Notes: generated from the letters alone by a model not told the origin. 64,000 nt of DNA from Actinomadura oligospora ATCC 43269 (GCF_000518265.1 NZ_JADG01000021.1:87433-151432), one strand, 5' to 3'. Shown: positions 15,599 through 24,982, numbered from the stretch's first letter. Numbers and translations: made by a program.

Positions 15599-17124
15599 TC
15601 GGCGACGGGGCCCGGCTGGACGGTCGGGACGGTCAGGGTCGCCTTCGAGGCGTCCAGCCAGCCCAGCGCCTTCTGCGAGGTGAACAGGGCGGTGCCCGGG
15701 GTGATCTGGAGCGCCAGCCGGTGGCCGGGGCCGACCTTCCAGGACACGGCCTCCAGGTCGCGGTCGACGGTGTGGCGGCGTCCGTCCAGAGTGATCGGGA
15801 CCGGGGTGGCCTGGTTGCCGACGACCAGGCCGGTGTCGAGGTCCACGATCTGGGCGTAGACGGCGGTCCTCGGGTGCAGCGCGCGGCCCTGGTAGGTCAG
15901 CTTCAGGTGCGGGACGCCGACCGCCTGGCCGTCCGCCTCCGGCGACGGGATCGTGACGGTCAGGGCGTTCTTGGCGGGCTGCGCGACGGTCTGGGTGCCG
16001 GAGGAGTCCAGCGGGCTGAGGTTCAGGTGGCCCTTGCCGGACGCGCGCAGCGGCGCCTTCGCCGGAGCCGGGTAGGACGCGGCGGTCCGGTAGACGCCGT
16101 CCTGGTCGATGTACTCGAAGCCCGCGCCGGTGTTCACCGAGGCGTCCCGCTTGAGGTAGCGGGCGAACCAGGCGAGCGTGGCCTTGGCCATGTGGTCGGC
16201 CGTGCCGGGCTTGGTGGAGCAGGTGCCGTGCCCGCCGCAGAACCAGATCATCTTCACCGGCGCGCCGTGCGCCTTGATCGGCTTGTAGAACGACAGGCCC
16301 TCGCGCAGGGTGAACAGCGTGTCGACGGTGCCCTGCATGACCAGGGTCGGGATCCTGATCCGGTCGACCAGGTCGCCCGCGCCCGCCTGCATGAACCACT
16401 TCTGGACGGCCGGTGACAGCGTCCCGTTGAGCGCGCCGGACGCGCAGCCCTCCAGGACCTTCCCGGCGATCCGGTTGCCGTTGGCGACGCCGCCGAGGCA
16501 CAGCAGGGAGCCCCAGCCCGCGCGGTAGATCTCGTCCCGGTAGAGGCTGCGCTCGACGCTCTGGAACGCGATGGTCGGGGTGATGACGTCGACGCGGCGG
16601 TCCATCCCGGCGACGACGAGCTGGATGCCGCCGCCGTAGCTGCCGCCGGCCATCCCGAGCCGCGGGTCGCCGGGCCGGTCGAGCCGGACCTCGGGCTGCG
16701 CGGCCGTCCAGTCGATGATCTTCACGACGTCGCGGCCCTCGACGGCCGGGGTGTCCACGTTCGCCTCGCCCTCGGAGCCGAAGCCGCGGGCGTTCCAGGT
16801 CACGACGTTGTACCCGGCTCCGGTGAGCAGCGCGAGCTGGCCCTTGGCGGGGTCGCTCTCGGCGCGTCCGCCCCAGCCGTGGCCGAGCAGGACGGTCGGG
16901 GCCTTCGCCCCGGCGGCCAGCCCCCTGGCCGGGAAGAAGTTGGTCGTGATGCGCACGCCGTCGAAGGAGGCGAGCTGGACCGTCCGCGACGCGGGCGCGT
17001 CGTCGGCGTGCGCGGGCACGGCCGTCACGAGGGGCAGGGCCGCGGTCAGCGCGGTCGCCGCGACGGCGGCGGACCGGCGGGGCCCACGTGACATCGGTGA
17101 ACGCGGGCGAGAGGCACGTGGCAT
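15592..17124 (-). CDS. Secreted CocE/NonD-type alpha/beta hydrolase
   Basis: This 510-residue exported protein has an N-terminal signal peptide (Arg-rich start, hydrophobic core SAAVAATALTAALPLVTAVPAHA) with cleavage likely after AHA. The alpha/beta hydrolase core contains LLGHGWGGRAESDP, the nucleophile elbow GGSYGGGIQ, an Asp in VMQGTVDTLF and His in GHGTC. A C-terminal beta-rich region (LKLTYQGRALHPRTAVYAQIVD) corresponds to the X-Pro dipeptidyl-peptidase C-terminal domain. Members cleave esters, amides or peptides outside the cell. It is convergent with the TetR gene; no operon partner is visible and the substrate is unknown. Confidence 0.85.
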   Translation of the reverse strand: MPRASRPRSPMSRGPRRSAAVAATALTAALPLVTAVPAHADDAPASRTVQLASFDGVRITTNFFPARGLAAGAKAPTVLLGHGWGGRAESDPAKGQLALLTGAGYNVVTWNARGFGSEGEANVDTPAVEGRDVVKIIDWTAAQPEVRLDRPGDPRLGMAGGSYGGGIQLVVAGMDRRVDVITPTIAFQSVERSLYRDEIYRAGWGSLLCLGGVANGNRIAGKVLEGCASGALNGTLSPAVQKWFMQAGAGDLVDRIRIPTLVMQGTVDTLFTLREGLSFYKPIKAHGAPVKMIWFCGGHGTCSTKPGTADHMAKATLAWFARYLKRDASVNTGAGFEYIDQDGVYRTAASYPAPAKAPLRASGKGHLNLSPLDSSGTQTVAQPAKNALTVTIPSPEADGQAVGVPHLKLTYQGRALHPRTAVYAQIVDLDTGLVVGNQATPVPITLDGRRHTVDRDLEAVSWKVGPGHRLALQITPGTALFTSQKALGWLDASKATLTVPTVQPGPVADY

Positions 17125-17375
17125 GGGAACTCCGGTGTTCCAGGGGGTAATCGGTCACTGATTCGGAGATCCCAGTAGCTACACCACCGCCGACTCGCCC
17201 GGCAATACCGGATCAACCACCACATCTCGCCCTCCCGGTCGCGGCGCGGCGGTGACGCGGCCCGACCGGCGATCATGCGCGGGCAAAGAGTCGGTCGCTC
17301 CCCCGCGTCCCGGCGCCTCCGCCGGGGCTCGGCGGCTTAGCGTCGCCGCAGGTCGCAGCGGAGTCCGGAGGGTCA

Positions 17376-18818
17376 GTGGACGAGGAGAACGGCGAGCCCG
17401 GCGACCCCGCCGAGGCCCCCGCTGCCGGGAACGGCGACGCCGAGCCGCCCTGGACCGACCCGTCCCCGACCGGCGGGTCCGGCTCGTCCACCACCGGCGA
17501 GAACCCGCTGGCCGCGATGCAGGCGGCGCTGCGCGGCTCGCGCGAGCCCGGCGTCGGGGCGGACGCCTACGCCACGCTCGACCTGGCGCTGCGGATCGGC
17601 GAGCTGATGCTCGCGGGCGGTGACACCGCCGCGTCGGTGGACCTGGCCATGGCCCGCATCGCGCGCGCGTACGGGCTGCCGCACACCGAGAACGACGTGA
17701 CGCTCGCCGCCGTCGGGATGTCCTACCTGCCGCGTGGGGACCGTCCTCCGGTGACGGCGGAACGGCGCGTGCGGCGGCGGACGCCGAACTACACGCGACT
17801 CATCGCCGTCGACCGGATGGTCCGCGAGGCCGCCACCGGGCTGCTCGGCTTCCAGCAGGCCAAGTTCCGGCTCAGCGACATCATCGGGCAGCCGACCGCC
17901 TATCCCCCGTGGGCGCAGACCGTGGCGCTGTCGGTGCTCGGCGGGGCGGGCGCGGTGCTGGTCGGCGGCGGCCCGTACGCGACGCTCGCGGCGTTCGTGG
18001 CGACGCTGCTCGGCGACCGGACGGGCGCGTGGCTCGGCCGCCGCGGCATCGCCGACTTCTTCCAGATGACCGTGGCCGCCGCGATCGGGACGCTGGTCAC
18101 GGTGCTGCTCGTCGCGACGGACGCGCCGGTACGGGCCGGGACGGTCATCATCGGCGTGGTCATCGCGCTGATCCCCGGGCGCGCGCTGGTGGTGTCCATG
18201 CAGGACGGCATCGCCGGGGACCTGGTCACCGGCACCACCCGGCTGGTGGAGGTGCTGTTCGTGATCGTCGCGATCCTGAGCGGCATCGGCGCGGTCACCT
18301 ATCTCGCCGCCCGCACCGGGGTGGCGATCTCGCTGGCGCACCTGCCGACCGTCCCGACGCTGATCGCCGCGCCGCAGACGCTCGGCGCCGCCGCGATCGC
18401 GGTGACGTTCGCCGTCTACCACCTGGTGTCGTGGCGGTTCCTGCCGCCGGTCGCGGTCGGCGGGATGCTCTCCTGGGCCGTCCTGGTCGAGATGCGCGGG
18501 ATCGACCTGCCCCCCGCGCCCGCCACGGCGATCGCCGCCACCGTCGTCGGGCTGCTCGGCACCGCCTACGCGCGGCTCACGCACGTCCCGGCCCTGGTCT
18601 GCGTGACCCCGTGCATCGCGCCGCTGATGCCCGGCACGCTGATGTACCGGGGCATGCTGGAACTCACCGCCGGACGGACCGGCCCCGCCGCGATCGTGCT
18701 CGCCGAGGCGCTCGCGACGGCCCTCGCGATCGGCGCGGGCGTCTACATCGGCGGGGAACTGCTCCGGATGGCCCATCCGGCGCGCCGCGTGCTGCGGACG
18801 CCGCGACGCGTCCGCTGA
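17376..18818 (+). CDS. ThrE-type threonine/serine exporter family protein
   Basis: This 480-residue membrane protein of the ThrE (DUF1212/DUF3815) family exports threonine/serine-like amino acids. After a 50-residue acidic, disordered N terminus comes the soluble domain with YATLDLALRIGELMLAGGDTAASVDLAM and RIARAYGL, then about ten membrane segments (residue 180 onward), including GTVIIGVVIALIPGRALVVSMQDGIAGDLVTGTTRLVE and VTPCIAPLMPGTLMYRGM. The GTG start has a GGAGGG ribosome-binding site. It looks monocistronic. Corynebacterial ThrE is the characterised relative; substrate range here is inferred from family. Confidence 0.87.
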   Translation: MDEENGEPGDPAEAPAAGNGDAEPPWTDPSPTGGSGSSTTGENPLAAMQAALRGSREPGVGADAYATLDLALRIGELMLAGGDTAASVDLAMARIARAYGLPHTENDVTLAAVGMSYLPRGDRPPVTAERRVRRRTPNYTRLIAVDRMVREAATGLLGFQQAKFRLSDIIGQPTAYPPWAQTVALSVLGGAGAVLVGGGPYATLAAFVATLLGDRTGAWLGRRGIADFFQMTVAAAIGTLVTVLLVATDAPVRAGTVIIGVVIALIPGRALVVSMQDGIAGDLVTGTTRLVEVLFVIVAILSGIGAVTYLAARTGVAISLAHLPTVPTLIAAPQTLGAAAIAVTFAVYHLVSWRFLPPVAVGGMLSWAVLVEMRGIDLPPAPATAIAATVVGLLGTAYARLTHVPALVCVTPCIAPLMPGTLMYRGMLELTAGRTGPAAIVLAEALATALAIGAGVYIGGELLRMAHPARRVLRTPRRVR

Positions 18819-18966
18819 CGTCCCTCGCGGCTGCCCCGGCCGCTCGCGTCACAGACGTCCCGTGGCCGTGTCCTGGCACGTGACAAGGCACCTGACGGCC
18901 GTCTGGGCGTAACGATTTCGACTCGGGCGGTTCCCCTCGGCGTCGCGGCGGCGGGACGATGCGTGC

Positions 18967-19353
18967 GTGGCAGCCAACGGGAGTGGCGCGACGACGACAG
19001 CGGGTATCGGCGGCCGTCTGCTCGCCCAGGTGGGGTCCTGGCCCGACGTGGCGGTGGTGCGGGCCGACTGCGGGCTCGGCACGGCGCTGGCGGCGGGCGG
19101 ACGGCAGGTCCTGCACCTGCACGGCGGGGACGAGGCCGAGTTCCGGCTGACCCGTCCGGTGCTGGACCGGCTGGGCGAGGCGCTCGCCGGGTCCGGCCGG
19201 GTGCGGGTGCGGCCGGGCGGCGAGTGGGCCGCGGTCCGCCTGGACACCGACTCCGACCTCGCTCTGGCGTTGTCCCTGACCAGCGTGGCGATCAAGGCGA
19301 CCGGCACGGTCCGGGACGCGGCGCCGTGCGGCGCGGCGTCCCAGCCCTACTGA
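18967..19353 (+). CDS. DUF5519 ('luciferase domain') small protein
   Basis: This 128-residue soluble protein matches the pattern of DUF5519 proteins: HLHGGDEAEFRLTRPVLDRLGEAL, then a basic strand GRVRVRPGGEWAAVRLDTDSDLALALSLTSVAIKA. The family is called 'luciferase domain' in some databases, but no light-producing or enzymatic activity is established for actinobacterial members. The start is a GTG and is uncertain. It is convergent with kynureninase and separated from it by two hairpins. Confidence 0.65.
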   Translation: MAANGSGATTTAGIGGRLLAQVGSWPDVAVVRADCGLGTALAAGGRQVLHLHGGDEAEFRLTRPVLDRLGEALAGSGRVRVRPGGEWAAVRLDTDSDLALALSLTSVAIKATGTVRDAAPCGAASQPY

Positions 19354-19358
19354 GGTCC

Positions 19359-19417
19359 GGCGGTTCGGCCGAACCGCCCGGCCGAACCGCGTGAGGCGGG
19401 GCTTGGTGAGCCCCGCC
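19359..19417. terminator. Two hairpins between DUF5519 gene and kynureninase operon end
   Basis: The palindrome GGCGGTTCGGCCGAACCGCC is at 19359-19378. A 9-bp stem GGCGGGGCT/AGCCCCGCC with a TGGTG loop is at 19395-19417. They lie between convergent genes and can stop transcription from both sides. Confidence 0.6.
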
Positions 19418-19447
19418 CAGGTGAGGGCTTGCTCAGGTGAGCCCCGC

Positions 19448-20746
19448 TCAGGTGAGCTTCGCCAGGGCCTCGGCGGCGCGGTGGCAGTCGTGGAAGGTGC
19501 AGTAGAGCGGGACGGGGGCGAACCGGACGACGTCGGGCTCGCGGGCGTCGGCGATGACGCCCGCCTCGTCCGCGAGGGCCTTCACCAGGGCGCCCGCGTC
19601 CTTGACGCGCAGCGAGAGCTGCGTGCCGCGCCGCGCCGGGTCGTCCGGGGTGATGATCTGGACGCCGCCGAGCGGGGCGAGGCGTTCGGCCAGGTAGGCC
19701 GTGAGGCGCTCGCTCTTGGCGCGCAGCGCGGCCATGCCGACCCGGTCGAAGATCTCCAGCGAGACCAGCACGGGCGCGAGGGCCATGATCGGCGGGTTGG
19801 ACAGGGCCCAGGCGTCGGCGGTGGGCGGGTGGTCGACGTCCGGGTCCATGCGGAAGCGGATGTCGGCGCGGGTGCTCCACCAGCCGTCCAGGCGGGGCAG
19901 CGAGGTGTCCCGGACGTGCCGTTCGTGCACGAACGCGCCCGCGACCGCGCCCGGACCGCTGTTCAGGTACTTGTAGGTGCACCAGGCGGCGAAGTCGACG
20001 TCCCAGCCGTGCAGGCTCAGCGGGACGTTCCCGGCGGCGTGCGCGAGGTCCCAGCCGACGACCGCGCCCGCCTCGTGGCCCGCGCGTGTGAGCGCCTCCA
20101 TGTCCATGAGCTGGCCGGTCAGGTAGTTCACGCCGCCGAGCATGAGCAGGGCGACGCGGTGGCCCTCGCGGCGCAGGTAGTCGGCGACGTCCTCGGTGCG
20201 CAGGGTGTCCTCGCCGGGACGGGGCCTGAGCCGCACGACCGTCTCGGCCGGGTCCAGCCCGTGGTGGACGGCCTGGCTCGCGACCGCGTACGAGTCGGAC
20301 GGGAACGCCGAGTCCTCGATGACGATGCGGGTCCGCTCCCCCGCCGGACGGTAGAAGCTGGCCATCATCAGGTGCAGGTTGACCGTCAGCGAGTTCATCG
20401 CTACGACCTCGTGCGGGAGCGCGCCGACCAGCCGCGCGGCGGGCTCGGTCAGCAGCTCGTGGTACGACACCCACGGACGCCGGGCCTGCGTGTGGCCCTC
20501 CACGCCGAGCCGCGACCAGTCGGTCAGCTCCTCGGCGAGCCGCGCGGCGGTCGCCTTCGGCTGGAGGCCGAGAGAGTTGCCCGCGAAGTAGGCGGCCTCC
20601 TCGTGGTCGCCGCCGGGCGCGGGCGGGATCAGGAACTCGGCGCGCAGCGTCGGGAGCGGATCGGCCGCGTCGAGGCTCCGGGCCCGGAGCTCGAGGGCCG
20701 TCTCCTCGTAAGACACAGCCTCAAGGGTCACAGCCTCGTCGGTCAC
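19448..20746 (-). CDS. kynU: Kynureninase
   Basis: This 432-residue PLP enzyme cleaves kynurenine to anthranilate, or 3-hydroxykynurenine to 3-hydroxyanthranilate, plus alanine. Family landmarks are AAYFAGNSLGLQPKA near the N terminus, TVNLHLMMASFY, the PLP-contacting DLAHAAGNVPLSLHGWDVDFAAWCTYKYLNSGPG (the Lys in TYKYLN forms the internal aldimine), and LDGWWSTR. Length is normal. The GTG start overlaps the aldolase stop by four bases (GTGA), placing it as the last gene of the ten-gene aminomuconate operon. With a 3-hydroxyanthranilate dioxygenase in the same operon, 3-hydroxykynurenine is the probable physiological substrate. Confidence 0.93.
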   Translation of the reverse strand: MTDEAVTLEAVSYEETALELRARSLDAADPLPTLRAEFLIPPAPGGDHEEAAYFAGNSLGLQPKATAARLAEELTDWSRLGVEGHTQARRPWVSYHELLTEPAARLVGALPHEVVAMNSLTVNLHLMMASFYRPAGERTRIVIEDSAFPSDSYAVASQAVHHGLDPAETVVRLRPRPGEDTLRTEDVADYLRREGHRVALLMLGGVNYLTGQLMDMEALTRAGHEAGAVVGWDLAHAAGNVPLSLHGWDVDFAAWCTYKYLNSGPGAVAGAFVHERHVRDTSLPRLDGWWSTRADIRFRMDPDVDHPPTADAWALSNPPIMALAPVLVSLEIFDRVGMAALRAKSERLTAYLAERLAPLGGVQIITPDDPARRGTQLSLRVKDAGALVKALADEAGVIADAREPDVVRFAPVPLYCTFHDCHRAAEALAKLT

Positions 20747-21759
20747 TTCTTCTTTCCTTCGATCAGGTCGAGCGCCACGTCCACGATCATGTCCTCCTGG
20801 CCGCCGACCATGCCCCGGCGGCCCACCTCCACCAGGATCTCCCTGGTGTCGAGGCCGTAGCGGCGGGCGGCGTCCTCAGCGTGCCGCAGGAAGGACGAGT
20901 AGACGCCCGCGTAGCCGAGCGTCAGGGTCTCCCGGTCCACCTGGACGGGCCGGTCCTGCAGCGGACGGACGATGTCGTCGGCGGCGTCCATCAGCCGGAA
21001 CACGTCGCAGCCGTGCTTCCAGCCCATGAGGTCGGCGACCGCGACGAACGCCTCCAGCGGGCAGTTCCCCGCGCCCGCGCCCATCCCGGCGAGCGACGCG
21101 TCCACGCGGCGGACGCCGTTCTCGACGGCGACGACCGAGTTCGCGACGCCGAGGCCGAGGTTGTGGTGGGCGTGGATGCCGATCTCGGTCTCGTCGGACA
21201 GGACGTCCCGGTAGGCCCGAACGCGGTCGCGGACGCCGTCCATGGTCAGGCGTCCGCCGGAGTCGGTCACGTAGACGCAGTGCGCGCCGTAGGACTCCAT
21301 GAGCCTCGCCTGACCGGCGAGGGTCTCGGCGTCGGCCATGTGCGACATCATCAGGAACCCGGCGACGTCCATGCCGAGCTCGCGGGCCGTCGCGATGTGC
21401 TGGGCGGAGATGTCGGCCTCGGTGCAGTGCGTGGCGACGCGCACCGACCGGACGCCGAGCTCGTGCGCGCGCTTCAGCTCGGCGATCGTGCCGATGCCGG
21501 GCAGCAGCAATGTTGTGAGCTTCGCGTTGGGCATGACCTCGGCCGCCGCCGCGATCCACTCCTCGTCCAGGTGCGCGCCGGGGCCGTAGTTGACGCTCGA
21601 TCCCGCGAGGCCGTCGCCGTGCGCGACCTCGATCGCGTCGACGCCCGCCGCGTCCAGCGCGGCGGCGATCTCCCGGACCTGGTCGACGGTGTAGCGGTGC
21701 CGGATGGCGTGCATGCCGTCCCGCAGCGTCACGTCCTGGACGTACAGCTCGACGGTCAT
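20743..21759 (-). CDS. 4-hydroxy-2-oxovalerate aldolase
   Basis: This 338-residue DmpG/BphI-type, metal-dependent aldolase splits 4-hydroxy-2-oxovalerate into pyruvate and acetaldehyde. The HMGL-like TIM barrel starts with VTLRDGMHAIRHRYT, whose Arg-Asp and His are catalytic or metal ligands. HAHHNLGLGVAN gives the other two metal-binding His residues, and the DmpG communication domain is C-terminal (residue 275 on). It overlaps the acetaldehyde dehydrogenase gene by ATGA; in this family the two proteins form a complex that channels acetaldehyde. It is the penultimate carbon-cleavage step of the operon. Confidence 0.94.
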   Translation of the reverse strand: MTVELYVQDVTLRDGMHAIRHRYTVDQVREIAAALDAAGVDAIEVAHGDGLAGSSVNYGPGAHLDEEWIAAAAEVMPNAKLTTLLLPGIGTIAELKRAHELGVRSVRVATHCTEADISAQHIATARELGMDVAGFLMMSHMADAETLAGQARLMESYGAHCVYVTDSGGRLTMDGVRDRVRAYRDVLSDETEIGIHAHHNLGLGVANSVVAVENGVRRVDASLAGMGAGAGNCPLEAFVAVADLMGWKHGCDVFRLMDAADDIVRPLQDRPVQVDRETLTLGYAGVYSSFLRHAEDAARRYGLDTREILVEVGRRGMVGGQEDMIVDVALDLIEGKKK

Positions 21760-22673
21760 CGGGTCGCCAGCCTCTCTGCCACGCGCAGCGCGGCGGACGT
21801 CATGATGTCGAGGTTCCCGGCGTAGGCGGGCAGGTAGTGTGCGGCGCCCTCGACCTCCAGGAACACCGACACCAGATTCCCGGGCCCGCCCCCGGCGAGC
21901 GCGGCGAGGGGGTCGGCGGCGTCCAGCGGGCGGATCTGCACCTTCTGCTTGAGCCGGTAGCCCGGCACGTACGCGGCGACCTCGCCGATCATCTTCTCGA
22001 TCGACGCGGTGACCTGCTCGGGGTCGCATTCGCCGGTCACGCAGTACACCGTGTCCCGCATGATCAACGGCGGCTCGGCCGGGTTCAGCACGATGATCGC
22101 CTTGCCCTTCGCCGCGCCACCGACCTCCTCCAGCGCCCGCGAGGTGGTCTCGGTGAACTCGTCGATGTTCGCGCGGGTCCCGGGCCCGGCCGACCTCGAG
22201 GCGATGGACGCGACGATCTCGGCGTACCGGACGGGCGTCACCCGCGACACGGCCGCGACGATCGGCACGGTCGCCTGGCCGCCGCAGGTGACCATGTTGA
22301 CGTTGGGGGCGTCGAGGTGCTCGTCCAGGTTGACCGGCGGGACGACGTAGGGGCCGATCGCCGCCGGGGTCAGGTCGACGATCCGCTTCCCGTACGGCGC
22401 GAGGACCTCGGCGTTGTGCCGGTGGGCCTTGGCGGACGTGGCGTCCAGCACGACCGTGACGCCGGCGAACTCCGGCATCGCGACCAGGCCCTCGACGCCC
22501 TCGTGGGTCGTGGCGACGCCGAGCCGGCGCGCCCGGGCGAGCCCGTCGGAGTCCGGGTCGATCCCCGCGAGCACCGCGACGTCGAGCAGGTCCGACGTCC
22601 GGAGCACCTTGATCATCAGATCGGTGCCGATGTTGCCCGATCCGATGATCGCGACGCGCTGCGCGTCCGGCAT
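21756..22673 (-). CDS. Acetaldehyde dehydrogenase (acylating)
   Basis: This 305-residue DmpF/BphJ-type enzyme converts acetaldehyde, NAD+ and CoA to acetyl-CoA. The Rossmann motif IIGSGNIGTDL opens the protein, the catalytic Cys is in MVTCGGQATVPIVAAVSRV, and the dimerisation domain follows with VQIRPLDAADPLAAL. The ATG start lies 58 bases inside the 3' end of the carboxylesterase gene, a larger overlap than the rest of the operon. It works as a complex with the aldolase encoded next. Confidence 0.94.
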   Translation of the reverse strand: MPDAQRVAIIGSGNIGTDLMIKVLRTSDLLDVAVLAGIDPDSDGLARARRLGVATTHEGVEGLVAMPEFAGVTVVLDATSAKAHRHNAEVLAPYGKRIVDLTPAAIGPYVVPPVNLDEHLDAPNVNMVTCGGQATVPIVAAVSRVTPVRYAEIVASIASRSAGPGTRANIDEFTETTSRALEEVGGAAKGKAIIVLNPAEPPLIMRDTVYCVTGECDPEQVTASIEKMIGEVAAYVPGYRLKQKVQIRPLDAADPLAALAGGGPGNLVSVFLEVEGAAHYLPAYAGNLDIMTSAALRVAERLATR

Positions 22674-23920
22674 GGCACAGTCTCCCTTCCGTGACAGAAA
22701 TCGGCGAAGGCCGCGGTGATCTCGGCGCCGAGCGCGGTGACGTCCGGGCCCGCCCCGGTGAGGGGGGCCAGGCGCCGGTCGTGCAGGGTGCCGAGGTGGA
22801 ACGGGACGTCCGCCAGGTGCGCGGCACCGATCGGCACGCCCCGGTGGACGTGGGGCGAGCGGTGCGTGAACGTGACCCGGTGGACCTCGCCGCCGTGCGC
22901 GGCGTGCCAGCGGGCCAGCTCGTCCGCCGGTCGCCGCCACACCAGCTCGGTGCGGGCGTCGGAGGCCGACAGCGTGGCCGGGTCGATCGCGGCGAACAGC
23001 CGCATCTCCTCGGCGGTGGTCGTGACCAGCAGCGGGACGGCCGGGACCGCACCCGACCGGACGGCGTCCATCGGATGCCGGGGCAGGAACGAGCCGTCCA
23101 CCACGGGCGCCACGGGCAGGACGCCCTCGACGGGCGGAAGCGACTTCGCCGCCTCCCCCTCGGCCGCGAGGACGGCCCGCAGCGGCGCCGACCGCGGCTG
23201 CGCCCGTCCGAGCGCCCGCCGGAACGCGGTCGTGAACGCGCGGGCGCGCGTCTCGGTGGCGAAGCCGTAGGGCAGGGCGCTCATCACCGCGGCCCGGTGG
23301 AACAGACCTCGCGCGCTGGGCGCGGCCATCAGCGCGAGCACGCTCATCCCGCCCGCCGAGTGCCCGGCGAGGGTGATCCGGTCCGGGTCGCCGCCGAACG
23401 CGGCGATGTTGGCGCGGACCCACTCCAGCGCGGCGACCTGGTCGCGCAGCCCGAGGTTGGCCGGGATCTCGTCGTCGTACCCGAAGCCGAGGACGCCGAG
23501 GCGGTAGTTGACGGTCACGACGACCATGCCGTGGTCACGGGCGAGGACCGTCCCGCGGTACATCGGCTGCGCGCCGGACCCGAACACGAACGCGCCGCCG
23601 TGCAGGAACACCAGCACCGGCCGCCCACCGGCCACACCAGACGTGCCGGACGCGCCGGGCGTCCAGACGTTCAGGGTGAGGCAGTTCTCGCGGCCCGTCT
23701 CCGGGTCGATCTCCAGGCCCGGCACCCACGCCATCCGGCCGGGGCGCTGCGCGGCGGGCGGGCCGAATGTCCGGGCCTCGCGCACGCCGTCCCACGGGAC
23801 GGGCGGCTCCGGCGGCGCGAACCTGCGGGCCGGGGCGGCGTACGGGATGCCCGCGAACAGGGTGGTCCCGTCGTCCGGGCCACCGCGCACGATCCCGGTG
23901 GCGGTCGCGACCGCCGTCAC
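22616..23920 (-). CDS. Type B carboxylesterase embedded in the aminomuconate operon
   Basis: This 434-residue alpha/beta hydrolase has FAGIPYAAPARRFAPPEPPVPW near the N terminus, ENCLTLNVWTPG, the oxyanion motif VFLHGGAFVFGSG, and nucleophile elbow ITLAGHSAGGMSVLALM. All are type B carboxylesterase hallmarks. It should hydrolyse an ester or aryl amide in the cytoplasm; no signal peptide is seen. The protein is shorter than the usual 500 or so residues, ending after an Arg/Ser-rich tail. It overlaps the ACMSD stop by GTGA and runs 58 bases into the acetaldehyde dehydrogenase, so it is firmly in the operon. No step of the known 3-hydroxyanthranilate pathway needs it; N-formylkynurenine or an anthranilate ester/amide are possible substrates (inference). 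Confidence 0.86.
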   Translation of the reverse strand: MTAVATATGIVRGGPDDGTTLFAGIPYAAPARRFAPPEPPVPWDGVREARTFGPPAAQRPGRMAWVPGLEIDPETGRENCLTLNVWTPGASGTSGVAGGRPVLVFLHGGAFVFGSGAQPMYRGTVLARDHGMVVVTVNYRLGVLGFGYDDEIPANLGLRDQVAALEWVRANIAAFGGDPDRITLAGHSAGGMSVLALMAAPSARGLFHRAAVMSALPYGFATETRARAFTTAFRRALGRAQPRSAPLRAVLAAEGEAAKSLPPVEGVLPVAPVVDGSFLPRHPMDAVRSGAVPAVPLLVTTTAEEMRLFAAIDPATLSASDARTELVWRRPADELARWHAAHGGEVHRVTFTHRSPHVHRGVPIGAAHLADVPFHLGTLHDRRLAPLTGAGPDVTALGAEITAAFADFCHGRETVPCRTRSASRSSDRATSAPI

Positions 23921-24951
23921 GAGGCGAGCCCCGCCGCCGGACGACCCGCCGGGGCGTCCACGCGCGCGAAGAACCGTTCCGCGTTGCCGCCGAGGATCGC
24001 CGCGCGGTCGGCGTCGGTGAGGTCCGCGCAGGCGCGGACGGCCGCGCCCGGCTCCTGCTCGCCCAGCGGGAACGGGTAGTCGGTGCCGAGCATGACGCGC
24101 TCGACGCCCATGACGTCCACGAGCAGCCGCAGCGCGCGCGGGTCGAACACGGCCGAGTCCACGTGGAAGCGGTCGGTGTACTCCGACGGCGGGCGCGGCG
24201 AGTCGGCGCGGACGATGTCGCGGTTCCGCCAGGCGTTGTCGGCGCGTCCGAGCAGGAACGCGAAGCTGCCGCCGCCGTGGCAGAAGCACATCCGCAGCGT
24301 CTCCGGGAGCCGCTCGAACGTGCCGCCGAGCATCATGCCGAGGATGCTGAGCTGCGTCTCGGCGGGCATCCCGACCAGCCACGGCAGCATGTGGCCCCGC
24401 ATCCGGTCGGTCGCCATCATGTCCCACGGGTGGACCAGGACGGGCAGCCCGAGCCCGGCGCAGTGCGCCAGGAACTCGGCGATCGCCCCGTCGTCCAGGT
24501 TCCGCTCGCCGACGTGGTTGCCGATGTGCACGCCACGGTGCCCGGCCGCGGCGGCGCGCGTCGCGACCTCGCAGGCCGTCGGGGTGTGCTGGAGCGGCAC
24601 CTGGCAGAGCGGCAGCAGCCGCGCGGGATCGGCGTCGCAGTACCCCATGATGCGGTCGTTGACCAGGTCGCACCACGCGGCGGCGCGGGACGGGTCGGCC
24701 TCGTACCCGAACATCAGGGGCGTGGACGAGACGGCCTGGACGTCCACCCCGGACGCGTCCATGTCGGCGAGGCGGCGGGCGGGCTCCCAGAGGCCCTCCT
24801 CGACCGGTCGGTACTCGGCTCCGCCGCACATCATCATGCCGGTGCCGTCGCCGTCGTCGCGCAGCCAGGGCTCGTCCGCGTCGCTCAGCAGCCGTCCCTC
24901 CGCGCGGGTGATGCGCGGGAAGACGTGCGCGTGGACATCGAAGACGCTCAC
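23917..24951 (-). CDS. 2-amino-3-carboxymuconate-6-semialdehyde decarboxylase (ACMSD family)
   Basis: This 344-residue amidohydrolase-fold, zinc-dependent decarboxylase converts aminocarboxymuconate semialdehyde (ACMS) to 2-aminomuconate semialdehyde, competing with spontaneous quinolinate formation. Metal and active-site motifs are VFDVHAHVFPR (HxH), VHPWDMM, CHGGGSFAFLLGRADNAW and LGTDYPFPLG (metal Asp). The order and spacing match ACMSD. The GTG start has GGAGGT upstream. It lies 75 bases downstream of the dioxygenase gene, the only real gap in the operon, and that gap contains a stable hairpin. Confidence 0.92.
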   Translation of the reverse strand: MSVFDVHAHVFPRITRAEGRLLSDADEPWLRDDGDGTGMMMCGGAEYRPVEEGLWEPARRLADMDASGVDVQAVSSTPLMFGYEADPSRAAAWCDLVNDRIMGYCDADPARLLPLCQVPLQHTPTACEVATRAAAAGHRGVHIGNHVGERNLDDGAIAEFLAHCAGLGLPVLVHPWDMMATDRMRGHMLPWLVGMPAETQLSILGMMLGGTFERLPETLRMCFCHGGGSFAFLLGRADNAWRNRDIVRADSPRPPSEYTDRFHVDSAVFDPRALRLLVDVMGVERVMLGTDYPFPLGEQEPGAAVRACADLTDADRAAILGGNAERFFARVDAPAGRPAAGLAS

Positions 24952-24982
24952 GGGGACCTCCGTTTCCGGGCGTGCTCGCGCC

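Noticed and set aside
18967..19353. Bioluminescence function for the 'luciferase domain' protein
   Set aside because: The family label is historical; no luciferase catalytic features or lux neighbours are present.
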